DNA from: Bacillota bacterium
Lineage (GTDB): Bacteria; Bacillota; DTU030; DUMP01
Assembly: GCA_012735455.1 (NCBI GenBank)
Contig: JAAYHG010000221.1
Coordinates: forward strand, 1-6,179
Direction: 5' to 3'
DNA: 6,179 bases
Under the pieces are notes generated by a model. That model was not told the origin of the DNA and searched no databases. It saw only the letters and a list, made by a program, of their open reading frames with translations. Shown one piece after another: positions 1 through 6,179 of the stretch (the first letter of the stretch is position 1; every line of letters starts with the position of its first letter). The position numbers and the translations under genes are program-made.

Positions 1-1285
1 CACCTACACCTACTGTCTGGCCATCCCGAGCCAGCACGATGGCGTTGGACTTTACGTACTTGACCACCTTCCAGGCAAAGAAAAGGTCCGTTAGTTCTTT
101 CTCCGAAGGTGCCCGTTTCGTTACCACCTTGAGGTCGGCCGGATTAAAGTCCTTCTCGTCCAGCTCTTGCACCAGCAGTCCGCCCCGCACCTTCTTGATG
201 TCCCATGCCCCCTGTTCGCAATCAGGTTCCCCCACCAGGAGAATGCGGTTTTTCTTGGCAGCCAAGATGGTTTGCGCCTCTGCACTGAAACCTGGGGCAA
301 TAATGACTTCCAAGAAGATCTCATTCAGGGCGGCTGCCAGCTCCGCCGTCACCTCACGATTACACGCCACTATGCCACCAAAGATGGAAACCGGATCAGC
401 ATCGTAGGCCTTGCGCCACGCCGTCACAAGATCCGGCCCGACGCCTACTCCGCATGGGTTGGCGTGTTTTATGCCCACCACACACGGCTCGGAAAACTCC
501 TGTACTAGTTCCCAGGCAGCATTGGCATCACCAATGTTGTTAAAGGAAAGGTCTTTTCCTTGCAGTTGGCGGGCAAAGGTAATGCCATAGCGGCCGCCTG
601 GCTCAGCATAGAGTGCCGCCCTCTGGTGCGGATTCTCACCGTAGCGCAGGTCGGCCAGCTTTGTGTACGTGAGGGCGAGGTGCTGGGGAAACACGTCCTC
701 GCTTCCGGCCAGAAAACTGGCGATAACACTGTCGTACTGGGCGGTGTGGGCAAACGCTTCCGCCGCCAGGTGATAAGCTGTTTCTGCGCTGATACCCCCC
801 TCTTCCCGGAGCTCGCGTAAGATCGCATCGTAACGGACGGGGTTTACTACCACGACCACGCCCTGGTGGTTCTTGGCAGCCGAGCGGACAAGGGTGGGAC
901 CGCCGATGTCAATGTTCTCAATCGCCTCGGCCAAAGTAACGTCGGGCCGAGCGATGGTGGCAGCAAAGGGGTAGAGGTTTACCACCACAAGATCAATGGG
1001 AGCAATGCCCATCTTCTCAAGCTGTGCCATATGTTCTGGCAAGTCGCGCCGGGCAAGGATGCCAGCGTGAATCATAGGGTGCAGGGTCTTGACACGACCG
1101 TCCAGCATCTCGGGAAAGCCGGTAATCTCCTCCACCCGCCGTACCTTTATTCCTGCTTCCATAAGCGACCGGGCCGTACCGCCGGAGGAGATTATCTCCA
1201 CCCCGAGTTCGGCTAGTCCACGGGCGAACTCAACGATACCGTCTTTGTTAGATACAGAAATCAACGCCCGGCTTATTTTGATCAT
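1..1285 (-). CDS. purH: Bifunctional AICAR transformylase / IMP cyclohydrolase (PurH), C-terminus cut by window edge
   Basis: PurH performs the last two steps to IMP in the cytosol: it formylates AICAR with 10-formyl-tetrahydrofolate, then closes the ring of FAICAR. I translated 428 uninterrupted codons from the ATG at 1285; the frame is still open at base 1. The N-terminal cyclohydrolase (MGS-like) domain covers about residues 1-145, with RALISVSNK (6-14), SSGGTA (33-38), DGRVKTLHP (62-70), NLYPF (103-107) and ENIDIGGPTLVRSAAKNH (123-140). The transformylase domain follows, with RYGENPHQ (214-221), the catalytic Lys-His pair K273/H274 in IKHANPCGVG, FGGIVA (302-307) and WKVVKYVKSNAIVLA (405-419). 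The family is usually about 510-520 residues, so roughly 85-90 are missing to the left. The start is supported by GGGGAGG seven bases upstream and by alignment with the usual family N-terminus. It lies 50 bases after purN and appears to be in the same operon. No frameshift or missing catalytic residue is visible. Function is very secure. Confidence 0.97.
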   Translation of the reverse strand, partial: MIKISRALISVSNKDGIVEFARGLAELGVEIISSGGTARSLMEAGIKVRRVEEITGFPEMLDGRVKTLHPMIHAGILARRDLPEHMAQLEKMGIAPIDLVVVNLYPFAATIARPDVTLAEAIENIDIGGPTLVRSAAKNHQGVVVVVNPVRYDAILRELREEGGISAETAYHLAAEAFAHTAQYDSVIASFLAGSEDVFPQHLALTYTKLADLRYGENPHQRAALYAEPGGRYGITFARQLQGKDLSFNNIGDANAAWELVQEFSEPCVVGIKHANPCGVGVGPDLVTAWRKAYDADPVSIFGGIVACNREVTAELAAALNEIFLEVIIAPGFSAEAQTILAAKKNRILLVGEPDCEQGAWDIKKVRGGLLVQELDEKDFNPADLKVVTKRAPSEKELTDLFFAWKVVKYVKSNAIVLARDGQTVGVG

Positions 1286-1292
1286 ACGATAA

Positions 1293-1299
1293 CCTCCCC
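1293..1299 (-). promoter_or_regulatory. Shine-Dalgarno site of purH
   Basis: On the minus strand this reads GGGGAGG, with seven bases before the purH ATG at 1285. It fixes the purH start. It lies in the 50-base purN-purH spacer (1286-1335), the only non-coding stretch in the window. In that spacer I see no convincing hairpin, T-tract or promoter. Confidence 0.85.
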
Positions 1300-1335
1300 G
1301 ATGAAGAATGTCAGAAAAGATACCCCTTGACGAAG

Positions 1336-1941
1336 CTAGACAAAACTTACTCTGCGCCCTCTAACCTGCACCCGACCGGTGGCCATAAGACGGACTGCCT
1401 GCGGATACAACCGGTGTTCCGCTTTAAGAATGCGGGCAGCAAGCGTGTCCTCCGTGTCATCTGGCAGGACCGGCACGGCCGCCTGCAGCAGGATAGGACC
1501 GGTATCCATCCCCTCATCCACCAGGTGCACTGTACAGCCCGATACACGCACGCCGTACTCAAGGGCCTGTCGCTGGGCATGGAGCCCGGGAAAAGCAGGT
1601 AAGAGCGCCGGGTGAAAGTTCAGGATCCGATTGGGGAAAGCCCGGCTAACCACAGGATCCAACAGGCGCATAAAACCCGCCAGAGCAACAAGATCAGAAC
1701 CCCATGACTTGAGGAGCGACACCAATGCCTCCCCATAATCCTGCCGCGAAGGATAATCCTTATCCTCAAGAACAACAGCACGTATTCCGTGGGCTGCCGC
1801 CCGCTGCAAAGCCTGGGCTGCAGGATTGTTGCTCACCACACCCACCATATTCACCGGCAGCGTACCTTCCTCCCAGGCAGCGATAAGCGCCTGAAGGTTG
1901 GTGCCGCGTCCCGAGGCCAGAACCGCCAGATTGGCCGTCAT
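1336..1941 (-). CDS. purN: Phosphoribosylglycinamide formyltransferase, folate-dependent (PurN)
   Basis: PurN transfers the formyl group of 10-formyl-tetrahydrofolate to GAR, giving FGAR. The protein is 201 residues, complete, and of normal family length (about 190-215). It opens with the Rossmann-like strand and phosphate-binding loop [15 protein letters not shown] (5-19), followed by VVSNNP (35-40). The catalytic triad of the formyltransferase family is intact: N108 and H110 in [17 protein letters not shown] (106-122), and D146 in [15 protein letters not shown] (139-153). The motif reads NFHPA where many homologues have NIHPS, a mild substitution away from the catalytic residues. The start ATG at 1941 overlaps the purM stop as ATGA (4 bases) and has AAGGGAGG eight bases upstream, a typical arrangement for translational coupling. 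This is the folate enzyme, not the formate- and ATP-dependent PurT, which is an unrelated ATP-grasp protein. Confidence 0.97.
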   Translation of the reverse strand: MTANLAVLASGRGTNLQALIAAWEEGTLPVNMVGVVSNNPAAQALQRAAAHGIRAVVLEDKDYPSRQDYGEALVSLLKSWGSDLVALAGFMRLLDPVVSRAFPNRILNFHPALLPAFPGLHAQRQALEYGVRVSGCTVHLVDEGMDTGPILLQAAVPVLPDDTEDTLAARILKAEHRLYPQAVRLMATGRVQVRGRRVSFV

Positions 1942-2987
1942 GGGAAAAGCCTCCCTTCTACCTCCACGCCCGGCTCGCCGGTTACCACCCGGCCAATAAC
2001 ATAGACTTTTTCCCCTACTTCCTGCAGTATTGCTACCGCTGACTCCACATCCTCGGCAGCAACGATCACCACAAAACCTATCCCCAGGTTAAAGGTGCGC
2101 AGCATTTCTTCTTCCGCTATACTGCCCAACTCCCGAAGGAGGTGGAAAACCGGAAGGACTGGCCAAGAGCCTGCTCGCAGGACAACCCGCACCCCGGGAG
2201 GTAGTACTCGAGGAATATTCTCCAACAGGCCACCGCCGGTGATATGAGCCATGCCTTTAACAGCAACTTTGGCCATCAACCTCTGTAGCGGGCGAACATA
2301 GATCTTTGTAGGGCGCAGCAGTTCCTCGCCTAAAGCACAACCTAGCCCCGGTCCGTGCTCCGCAAGGGAAAGTCCCCTTTCTTCCAGTAAGACACGACGG
2401 ACCAGGGAATAGCCGTTGCTGTGAAGACCGCTGGAAGACAACCCAAGAACCAAATCGCCGGGAACAATGCTCCTGCCATCCACTACCTTATCCTTATCCA
2501 CTATCCCTACGGCAAAACCAGCGAGGTCGTACTCTCCCGGAGGATAAAACCCGGGCATTTCCGCCGTCTCGCCACCGAGCAGGGTGCAGCCCGCCGCTTT
2601 GCACCCCTGGGCTACCCCTGCTACCACCGCCTCAACCTGGCTAGGATCCAGTCTGCCCACGGCCAGGTAGTCCAGGAAAAAAAGCGGCTCTGCTCCCTGG
2701 ACCAAAATGTCGTTAACACACATGGCTACAGCATCAATGCCCACCGTGTCATGTTTGTTCAGGGCGAAGGCTACCTTAAGTTTCGTCCCCACCCCGTCAC
2801 AACCTGCCACCAGCACCGGTTCCCTCAGACCCTGAGGCAGGGCAAAGAGCCCGGCAAAACCCCCGAATCCCCCCAGCACCTCGGGGCGGATGGTGGCAGC
2901 AACGTGGGCCTTAATGCGCTTCACCGCCTGGTTGCCAACTGCGATGTCCACCCCGGCCCGGGCATAAGTCCAACCCTGTTCAGGCAT
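1938..2987 (-). CDS. purM: Phosphoribosylformylglycinamidine cyclo-ligase (AIR synthetase, PurM)
   Basis: PurM uses ATP to close FGAM into 5-aminoimidazole ribonucleotide (AIR), the step after PurL. The protein has 349 residues, normal for the family (about 340-350). Motifs in order: YARAGVDI (8-15), the glycine-rich [10 protein letters not shown] (39-48), the nucleotide-binding [12 protein letters not shown] (63-74), [20 protein letters not shown] (85-104), [13 protein letters not shown] (136-148), [13 protein letters not shown] (185-197), [16 protein letters not shown] (248-263) and FNLGIGFV (299-306). Residue 63 is Cys where many homologues have Thr or Ala, at a position known to vary. The frame is open further upstream to an ATG at 3089, but that extension of 34 residues runs inside purF and resembles no PurM N-terminus. 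The ATG at 2987 gives [14 protein letters not shown], matches the family start and has AAGGGGG nine bases upstream. The start overlaps the purF stop by 8 bases; the end overlaps purN by 4. PurM and PurL share the same fold family. Confidence 0.97.
   Translation of the reverse strand: MPEQGWTYARAGVDIAVGNQAVKRIKAHVAATIRPEVLGGFGGFAGLFALPQGLREPVLVAGCDGVGTKLKVAFALNKHDTVGIDAVAMCVNDILVQGAEPLFFLDYLAVGRLDPSQVEAVVAGVAQGCKAAGCTLLGGETAEMPGFYPPGEYDLAGFAVGIVDKDKVVDGRSIVPGDLVLGLSSSGLHSNGYSLVRRVLLEERGLSLAEHGPGLGCALGEELLRPTKIYVRPLQRLMAKVAVKGMAHITGGGLLENIPRVLPPGVRVVLRAGSWPVLPVFHLLRELGSIAEEEMLRTFNLGIGFVVIVAAEDVESAVAILQEVGEKVYVIGRVVTGEPGVEVEGRLFP
1950..1957 (-). promoter_or_regulatory. Shine-Dalgarno site of purN, inside the purM 3' end
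   Basis: On the minus strand this reads AAGGGAGG, eight bases before the purN ATG at 1941. It lies within the last codons of purM, so a ribosome finishing purM passes over it and ends on the ATGA overlap where purN begins. Confidence 0.85.
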
Positions 2988-4383
2988 GACAAACCGCCCC
3001 CTTCGCCACCTGGCGACGACCATGCAGGTATTCACCGGTGAAACAAGCCAAGCAATAAGGCTCCTCCGGTAAACCGACAGCTTGGACAAGTCCTTCCAAA
3101 CTAAGATAGCCCAGGGAGTCCGCCCCGATGCGCTTTCTGGTTTCCTCCACAGAGCAGCGTGCTCCGATTAGCTCACCATAAGTGGGCATGTGGATACCAT
3201 AGTAACAAGGGCTAACAATGGGCGGGGAACTAACGCGTACATGCACCTCTCGCGCACCGGAACTCTTCAGGAGCCTCACAATGCGACTACTGGTTGTACC
3301 CCGGACTATAGAGTCGTCAACCATAACTACGCTTTTCCCTTCTAAAGCATCGCGGATGGGGTTTAGCTTAAGGTGAACCCCTAGCTCCCGTAGTTGCTGG
3401 CCCGGCTGAATGAAGGTACGTCCTACGTAGCGGTTCTTTATCAAGCCCTCGCCGAAAGGTATGCCAACAGCCTCAGCATAGCCCAGCGCTGCCGAAGTAC
3501 CCGAATCCGGTACCGCTATCACCAGGTCCGCCTGCGCCGGGTGTTCCTGGGCCAAGCGTCGTCCAGCACGCCGCCTGGACTCGTGAATACCAACCCCCTC
3601 GATTTTGCTGTCCGGGCGGGCAAAGTAGATAAACTCGAATATACATACGGCCTTGTCCTGGGACGCAAAGCGCACGGACTGGACACCCTCTGCTCCAATG
3701 CTCACTAATTCCCCGGGTTCAATGTCACGGATGAACTCAGCGCCGACAGTATCCAGAGCACAGGATTCGGAAGCCAGCACATAGCCTGTGCCCAAACGTC
3801 CCAGACACAGAGGCCTTATCCCATTAGGGTCGCGTACCCCTAGCAGGCGGTCCGGCGTAAGCACCACCAGGGCGTATGCTCCCCTCACCTGCTCCAAGGC
3901 GCTAATGAGGGCACTCTTAACATCCCGCGCCTCGGCCTGGGCTACAAGGCTGGCAATCACCTCTGTATCGCTGCTGGTCTGAAACAGGTAACCGCGTTCA
4001 CTAAGCTCTTCTCGCAGGGACTCTGCGTTAGTCAGGTTGCCGTTGTGGGCCAGTGCCAGCGAACCGCGCCGTGACACAGTGGCCAAGGGCTGGGCGTTGT
4101 TAATATCCCGGCTGCCAGCGGTGGCGTAGCGCACATGACCGATAGCCAGGTTACCCTCTAGCCCCATCAGCTTTTCAGCACTGAAAACCTCCGATACCAA
4201 ACCCACACCCTTTTCTAAGGCGATGCTGCGGCCGTCGGTAACCGCAATGCCAGCACTTTCCTGGCCGCGGTGCTGCAGGGCAAAGAGTCCCATATAGGTT
4301 AGGCGCCCCACATCCTGACCTGGGGCATAAACCCCGAAGACGCCGCACTCCTCATGGAACTTGTCACCCCCTAGAGGAAGCAT
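2980..4383 (-). CDS. purF: Amidophosphoribosyltransferase (PurF), Bacillus-type with propeptide and Fe-S cluster ligands
   Basis: PurF catalyses the committed step: PRPP plus glutamine gives 5-phosphoribosylamine. The protein has 467 residues. It is an N-terminal nucleophile glutaminase joined to a phosphoribosyltransferase domain. A 12-residue propeptide ([12 protein letters not shown]) precedes Cys13, which should become the catalytic N-terminal Cys after self-cleavage, as in Bacillus subtilis PurF. Other glutaminase residues are R85 in [10 protein letters not shown]114/G115 in HNGNLTN and D139 in SSDTEV. The PRPP-binding loop is [14 protein letters not shown] (352-365). Cysteines C247, C393, C444 and C447 (CLAC) match the four ligands of the Bacillus [4Fe-4S] cluster, which is known to make that enzyme oxygen-labile. 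The frame is open up to a GTG at 4401, but the ATG at 4383 has AAGGAGG seven bases upstream and gives the usual propeptide length. It overlaps purL by 13 bases and purM by 8. End-product inhibition by purine nucleotides is known for the family and cannot be read from the sequence. Confidence 0.97.
   Translation of the reverse strand: MLPLGGDKFHEECGVFGVYAPGQDVGRLTYMGLFALQHRGQESAGIAVTDGRSIALEKGVGLVSEVFSAEKLMGLEGNLAIGHVRYATAGSRDINNAQPLATVSRRGSLALAHNGNLTNAESLREELSERGYLFQTSSDTEVIASLVAQAEARDVKSALISALEQVRGAYALVVLTPDRLLGVRDPNGIRPLCLGRLGTGYVLASESCALDTVGAEFIRDIEPGELVSIGAEGVQSVRFASQDKAVCIFEFIYFARPDSKIEGVGIHESRRRAGRRLAQEHPAQADLVIAVPDSGTSAALGYAEAVGIPFGEGLIKNRYVGRTFIQPGQQLRELGVHLKLNPIRDALEGKSVVMVDDSIVRGTTSSRIVRLLKSSGAREVHVRVSSPPIVSPCYYGIHMPTYGELIGARCSVEETRKRIGADSLGYLSLEGLVQAVGLPEEPYCLACFTGEYLHGRRQVAKGAVCHA
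2997..3003 (-). promoter_or_regulatory. Shine-Dalgarno site of purM, inside the purF 3' end
   Basis: On the minus strand this reads AAGGGGG, nine bases before the purM ATG at 2987. It is encoded by codons of the last few purF residues (Lys-Gly). It supports 2987, not the upstream in-frame ATG at 3089, as the purM start. The site is somewhat less canonical than those of purF and purN. Confidence 0.75.
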
Positions 4384-6179
4384 GCCAGGCCCTCCTTCCA
4401 CGCCTGCAGCATGTCGGTCAAGGAGAGTGAAATAACATCATCCACCTCTAGGTGCTGACCGCCAGTTACGCCCAAGACCGTGTACGGCACCCCGTAACGC
4501 GCCGCCAGTTCTTGCAGGGCGGACATGTTTTTTTCCGGAAGGGAGACGAGGATACGAGACTGACTTTCACTGAAGTAAGCACTGTCGCGCCTGAGGCCGC
4601 CGAGTTCAAGCTTGATCCTCGCCCCCACAGGACCATTCTGCCCGGTGAGGCAGCTCTCTGCCACCGCTACCAACAGGCCTCCATCGGATAAATCATGGGC
4701 GGAAGATAAGAGTTTACCCCTTATGGCCTGTCTGCAAACCTGCTGCACCCCAGCCTCACGCTCCAGGTCGAGTTCTGGCGGCCGCCCCAGCTCTAAGCCG
4801 TGCAGGGCGTAAAGGTACTCACTCCCCCCTAGCTCGTCCCTGGTTTCGCCCAGGAGGACAATTATATCGCCTGCTCCGCGGAAGCCCTGTACGGCGCGAC
4901 AGTTAATGTCCTCCAAAAGGCCAACCATTCCTACAATAGGCGTTGGGAAAATAGCCCGACCCTCTGTCTCATTATAGAGGCTCACGTTGCCGCTCACCAC
5001 CGGGATATCGAAAGCGCGGCAGGCGGCAGCCATACCTTCAATTGCCCGCTTGAGCTGCCAGTATACTTCCGGCTTCTCAGGGTTACCGAAGTTTAGGCAG
5101 TCAGTCAGACCAAGTGGTTCGGCTCCGCAGCAAGACAGGTTCCGTGCGGCTTCAGCCACCGCTATCTGCCCACCGGTATAGGGATCAAGGTAGGTGTAAC
5201 GGCCGTTGCCGTCGCTGGTCACGGCCAGGCCCTTGCTGGTGCCCTTTACCCGAAGGACTGCAGCATCGGAGCCAGGCAGCACCACCGTGTTGGTTTGAAC
5301 CATGTGATCGTACTGGCGCCAAATCCACTCGCGGCTGGCAATGTTGGGGGAAGCCAAGAGTTTAAGGAGGGCATAGTTGTAGTCCTCCGGCTCCGGCAGA
5401 ACATGCCAGTCAAAGGCGTGTGCCGCAGCCAGGTAGGCAGGCTCGCAACCCTCCCGCACATAAATCGGCACCTCATCGGTCAGGTACCGTATGGGCACTT
5501 CCGCTACTACACTATCCCCATCCCGCACGCGCATGACCCCATCGGCGGTAACCCGGCCGATGACAGTGGCGTCCAACCCCCAGTGGGCAAAGAGCCGGCG
5601 TGCTTCCTCTTCATAGCCCTTGGCGATAATGAGGAGCATGCGCTCCTGCGACTCGGAGAGCATTACTTCATAAGGGGTCATGCCCTGCTCGCGTCTCGGC
5701 ACCAAAGCCACATCAATGTCCATGCCAGTTCCAGCCCTGCCCGCCATCTCCACTGCTGAGGAAGTAATACCAGCCGCCCCTAAGTCTTGAATACCCACCA
5801 CATAACCCTGCTTCAGCATCTCCAGGCAGGCCTCAATGAGCAGCTTCTCCCGGAAGGGATCACCCACCTGAACGGACGGCCGCCGTTCTTCTGAGTCCTC
5901 GCTCAGCTCCTCGGACGCAAAGGTGGCACCGTGTATGCCGTCCCTTCCCGTCTTGGCCCCTACCAAGAGCACTGCGTTACCCACGCCTGCCGCCACACCT
6001 TTCGCTGGCGGCCCCTCCAAGAGGCCCACACACATGGCGTTCACCAGGGGATTGTCTCGGTAGGAAGGACTAAAAGACGCCTCACCACCCACAGTAGGGA
6101 TACCCACTGCGTTGCCGTAGCCGGCGATACCGGCCACCACTCCCTTAAAAAGATAGGCAGTGCGATGGTCCGTAAGCTC
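4371..6179 (-). CDS. purL: FGAM synthase synthetase subunit, short form (PurL), N-terminus cut by window edge
   Basis: PurL converts FGAR, ATP and ammonia (from glutamine) to FGAM. The frame is open from the right edge; 602 codons are visible, the first encoding ELTDHRTAYLFKG, so the GTG at 6140 is internal and not the start. Counting from the first visible codon: AGIAGYGNAVGIPTVGGE (16-33), GAKTGRDGIHGATFASEEL (74-92), QDLGAAGITSSAVEMAG (131-147), LSESQERML (174-182), the second-half motif SPNIASREW (277-285), TSDGNGRY (321-328), LTDCLNFGNPEKPEVYW (358-374), VVSGNVSLYNE (394-404), AHDLSDGG (494-501) and FSESQSRIL (536-544). These are the duplicated AIRS-type halves of the family. The protein stops soon after the second half with no C-terminal glutaminase domain, so it is the short type (about 740 residues in Bacillus) that works with PurS and PurQ. 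Roughly 130-140 N-terminal residues, including the region of the family's catalytic histidine, are outside the window. Its end overlaps purF by 13 bases. Confidence 0.97.
   Translation of the reverse strand, partial: ELTDHRTAYLFKGVVAGIAGYGNAVGIPTVGGEASFSPSYRDNPLVNAMCVGLLEGPPAKGVAAGVGNAVLLVGAKTGRDGIHGATFASEELSEDSEERRPSVQVGDPFREKLLIEACLEMLKQGYVVGIQDLGAAGITSSAVEMAGRAGTGMDIDVALVPRREQGMTPYEVMLSESQERMLLIIAKGYEEEARRLFAHWGLDATVIGRVTADGVMRVRDGDSVVAEVPIRYLTDEVPIYVREGCEPAYLAAAHAFDWHVLPEPEDYNYALLKLLASPNIASREWIWRQYDHMVQTNTVVLPGSDAAVLRVKGTSKGLAVTSDGNGRYTYLDPYTGGQIAVAEAARNLSCCGAEPLGLTDCLNFGNPEKPEVYWQLKRAIEGMAAACRAFDIPVVSGNVSLYNETEGRAIFPTPIVGMVGLLEDINCRAVQGFRGAGDIIVLLGETRDELGGSEYLYALHGLELGRPPELDLEREAGVQQVCRQAIRGKLLSSAHDLSDGGLLVAVAESCLTGQNGPVGARIKLELGGLRRDSAYFSESQSRILVSLPEKNMSALQELAARYGVPYTVLGVTGGQHLEVDDVISLSLTDMLQAWKEGLACFL
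4391..4397 (-). promoter_or_regulatory. Shine-Dalgarno site of purF, inside the purL 3' end
   Basis: On the minus strand this reads AAGGAGG, a perfect anti-16S match, seven bases before the purF ATG at 4383. It decides the start: the alternative GTG at 4401 lies upstream of the site and could not use it. The site is embedded in purL codons near its end. Confidence 0.9.

Noticed and set aside
1..828. Several short open frames on both strands across the left edge
   Set aside because: The minus-strand purH frame is open without a break through this stretch and matches the family from end to end. The others are shadows in alternative frames.
1283..1314. Possible internal promoter before purH: CTGACA, 17 bases, TATCGT on the minus strand
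   Set aside because: The -10-like element matches poorly (TATCGT) and abuts the purH ATG, so a transcript from it would begin inside the coding region and lose the Shine-Dalgarno site. Chance similarity is the better explanation.
2421..3041. A 206-codon open frame on the plus strand opposite purM
   Set aside because: It lies almost wholly antisense to a clearly conserved purM. Its translation is rich in His, Pro, Arg and Gln with no recognisable motif, as expected of a shadow frame in GC-rich coding DNA, and I see no Shine-Dalgarno site that would set it apart.
5295..5759. A 154-codon open frame on the plus strand opposite purL
   Set aside because: It is antisense to conserved PurL motifs and has no recognisable domain. 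The purL reading explains the sequence fully.
4371..6140. purL as a complete gene starting at the GTG at 6140
   Set aside because: The frame stays open to the window edge, and the upstream residues (AYLFKGVVAGIAG) continue the conserved PurL sequence. The protein would also lack about a fifth of its usual length.

Overview
The window holds five consecutive genes of de novo purine biosynthesis, all on the minus strand. In transcription order (right to left) they are purL (3' part), purF, purM, purN and purH (5' part). purL enters across the right edge and purH runs off the left edge, so the window is an interior slice of a longer pur operon. The plus strand holds only open frames that shadow these genes, and I see no mobile element, structural RNA gene, CRISPR array or terminator.

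Layout: purL 4371-6179 (N-terminus outside the window), purF 2980-4383, purM 1938-2987, purN 1336-1941, purH 1-1285 (C-terminus outside). The first three junctions overlap by 13, 8 and 4 bases. Only purN and purH are separated, by 50 bases. Each of the four visible starts has a purine-rich Shine-Dalgarno sequence 7-9 bases upstream. At the three overlapping junctions that sequence lies inside the preceding coding region, which suggests coordinated or coupled translation from one transcript.

Pathway: PurF makes phosphoribosylamine from PRPP and glutamine. PurN formylates GAR. PurL, which is the short form that needs separate PurS and PurQ partners, converts FGAR to FGAM. PurM closes the imidazole ring to give AIR. 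PurH carries out the last two steps to IMP. The genes for the other steps (purD, purE/K, purC, purB, purS, purQ) are not here and would be expected outside the window.

Organism: the order purL-purF-purM-purN-purH, the short PurL, the Bacillus-type PurF (cleaved propeptide and four cluster cysteines) and the strong Shine-Dalgarno sites point to a Firmicute. The fairly GC-rich DNA fits a clostridial lineage of the Moorella/Desulfotomaculum kind better than Bacillus. That lineage call is inference from gene order and protein style; no species can be named from the sequence alone. I found no undescribed system: this is a conserved, ordinary housekeeping region, and the findings below are modest.
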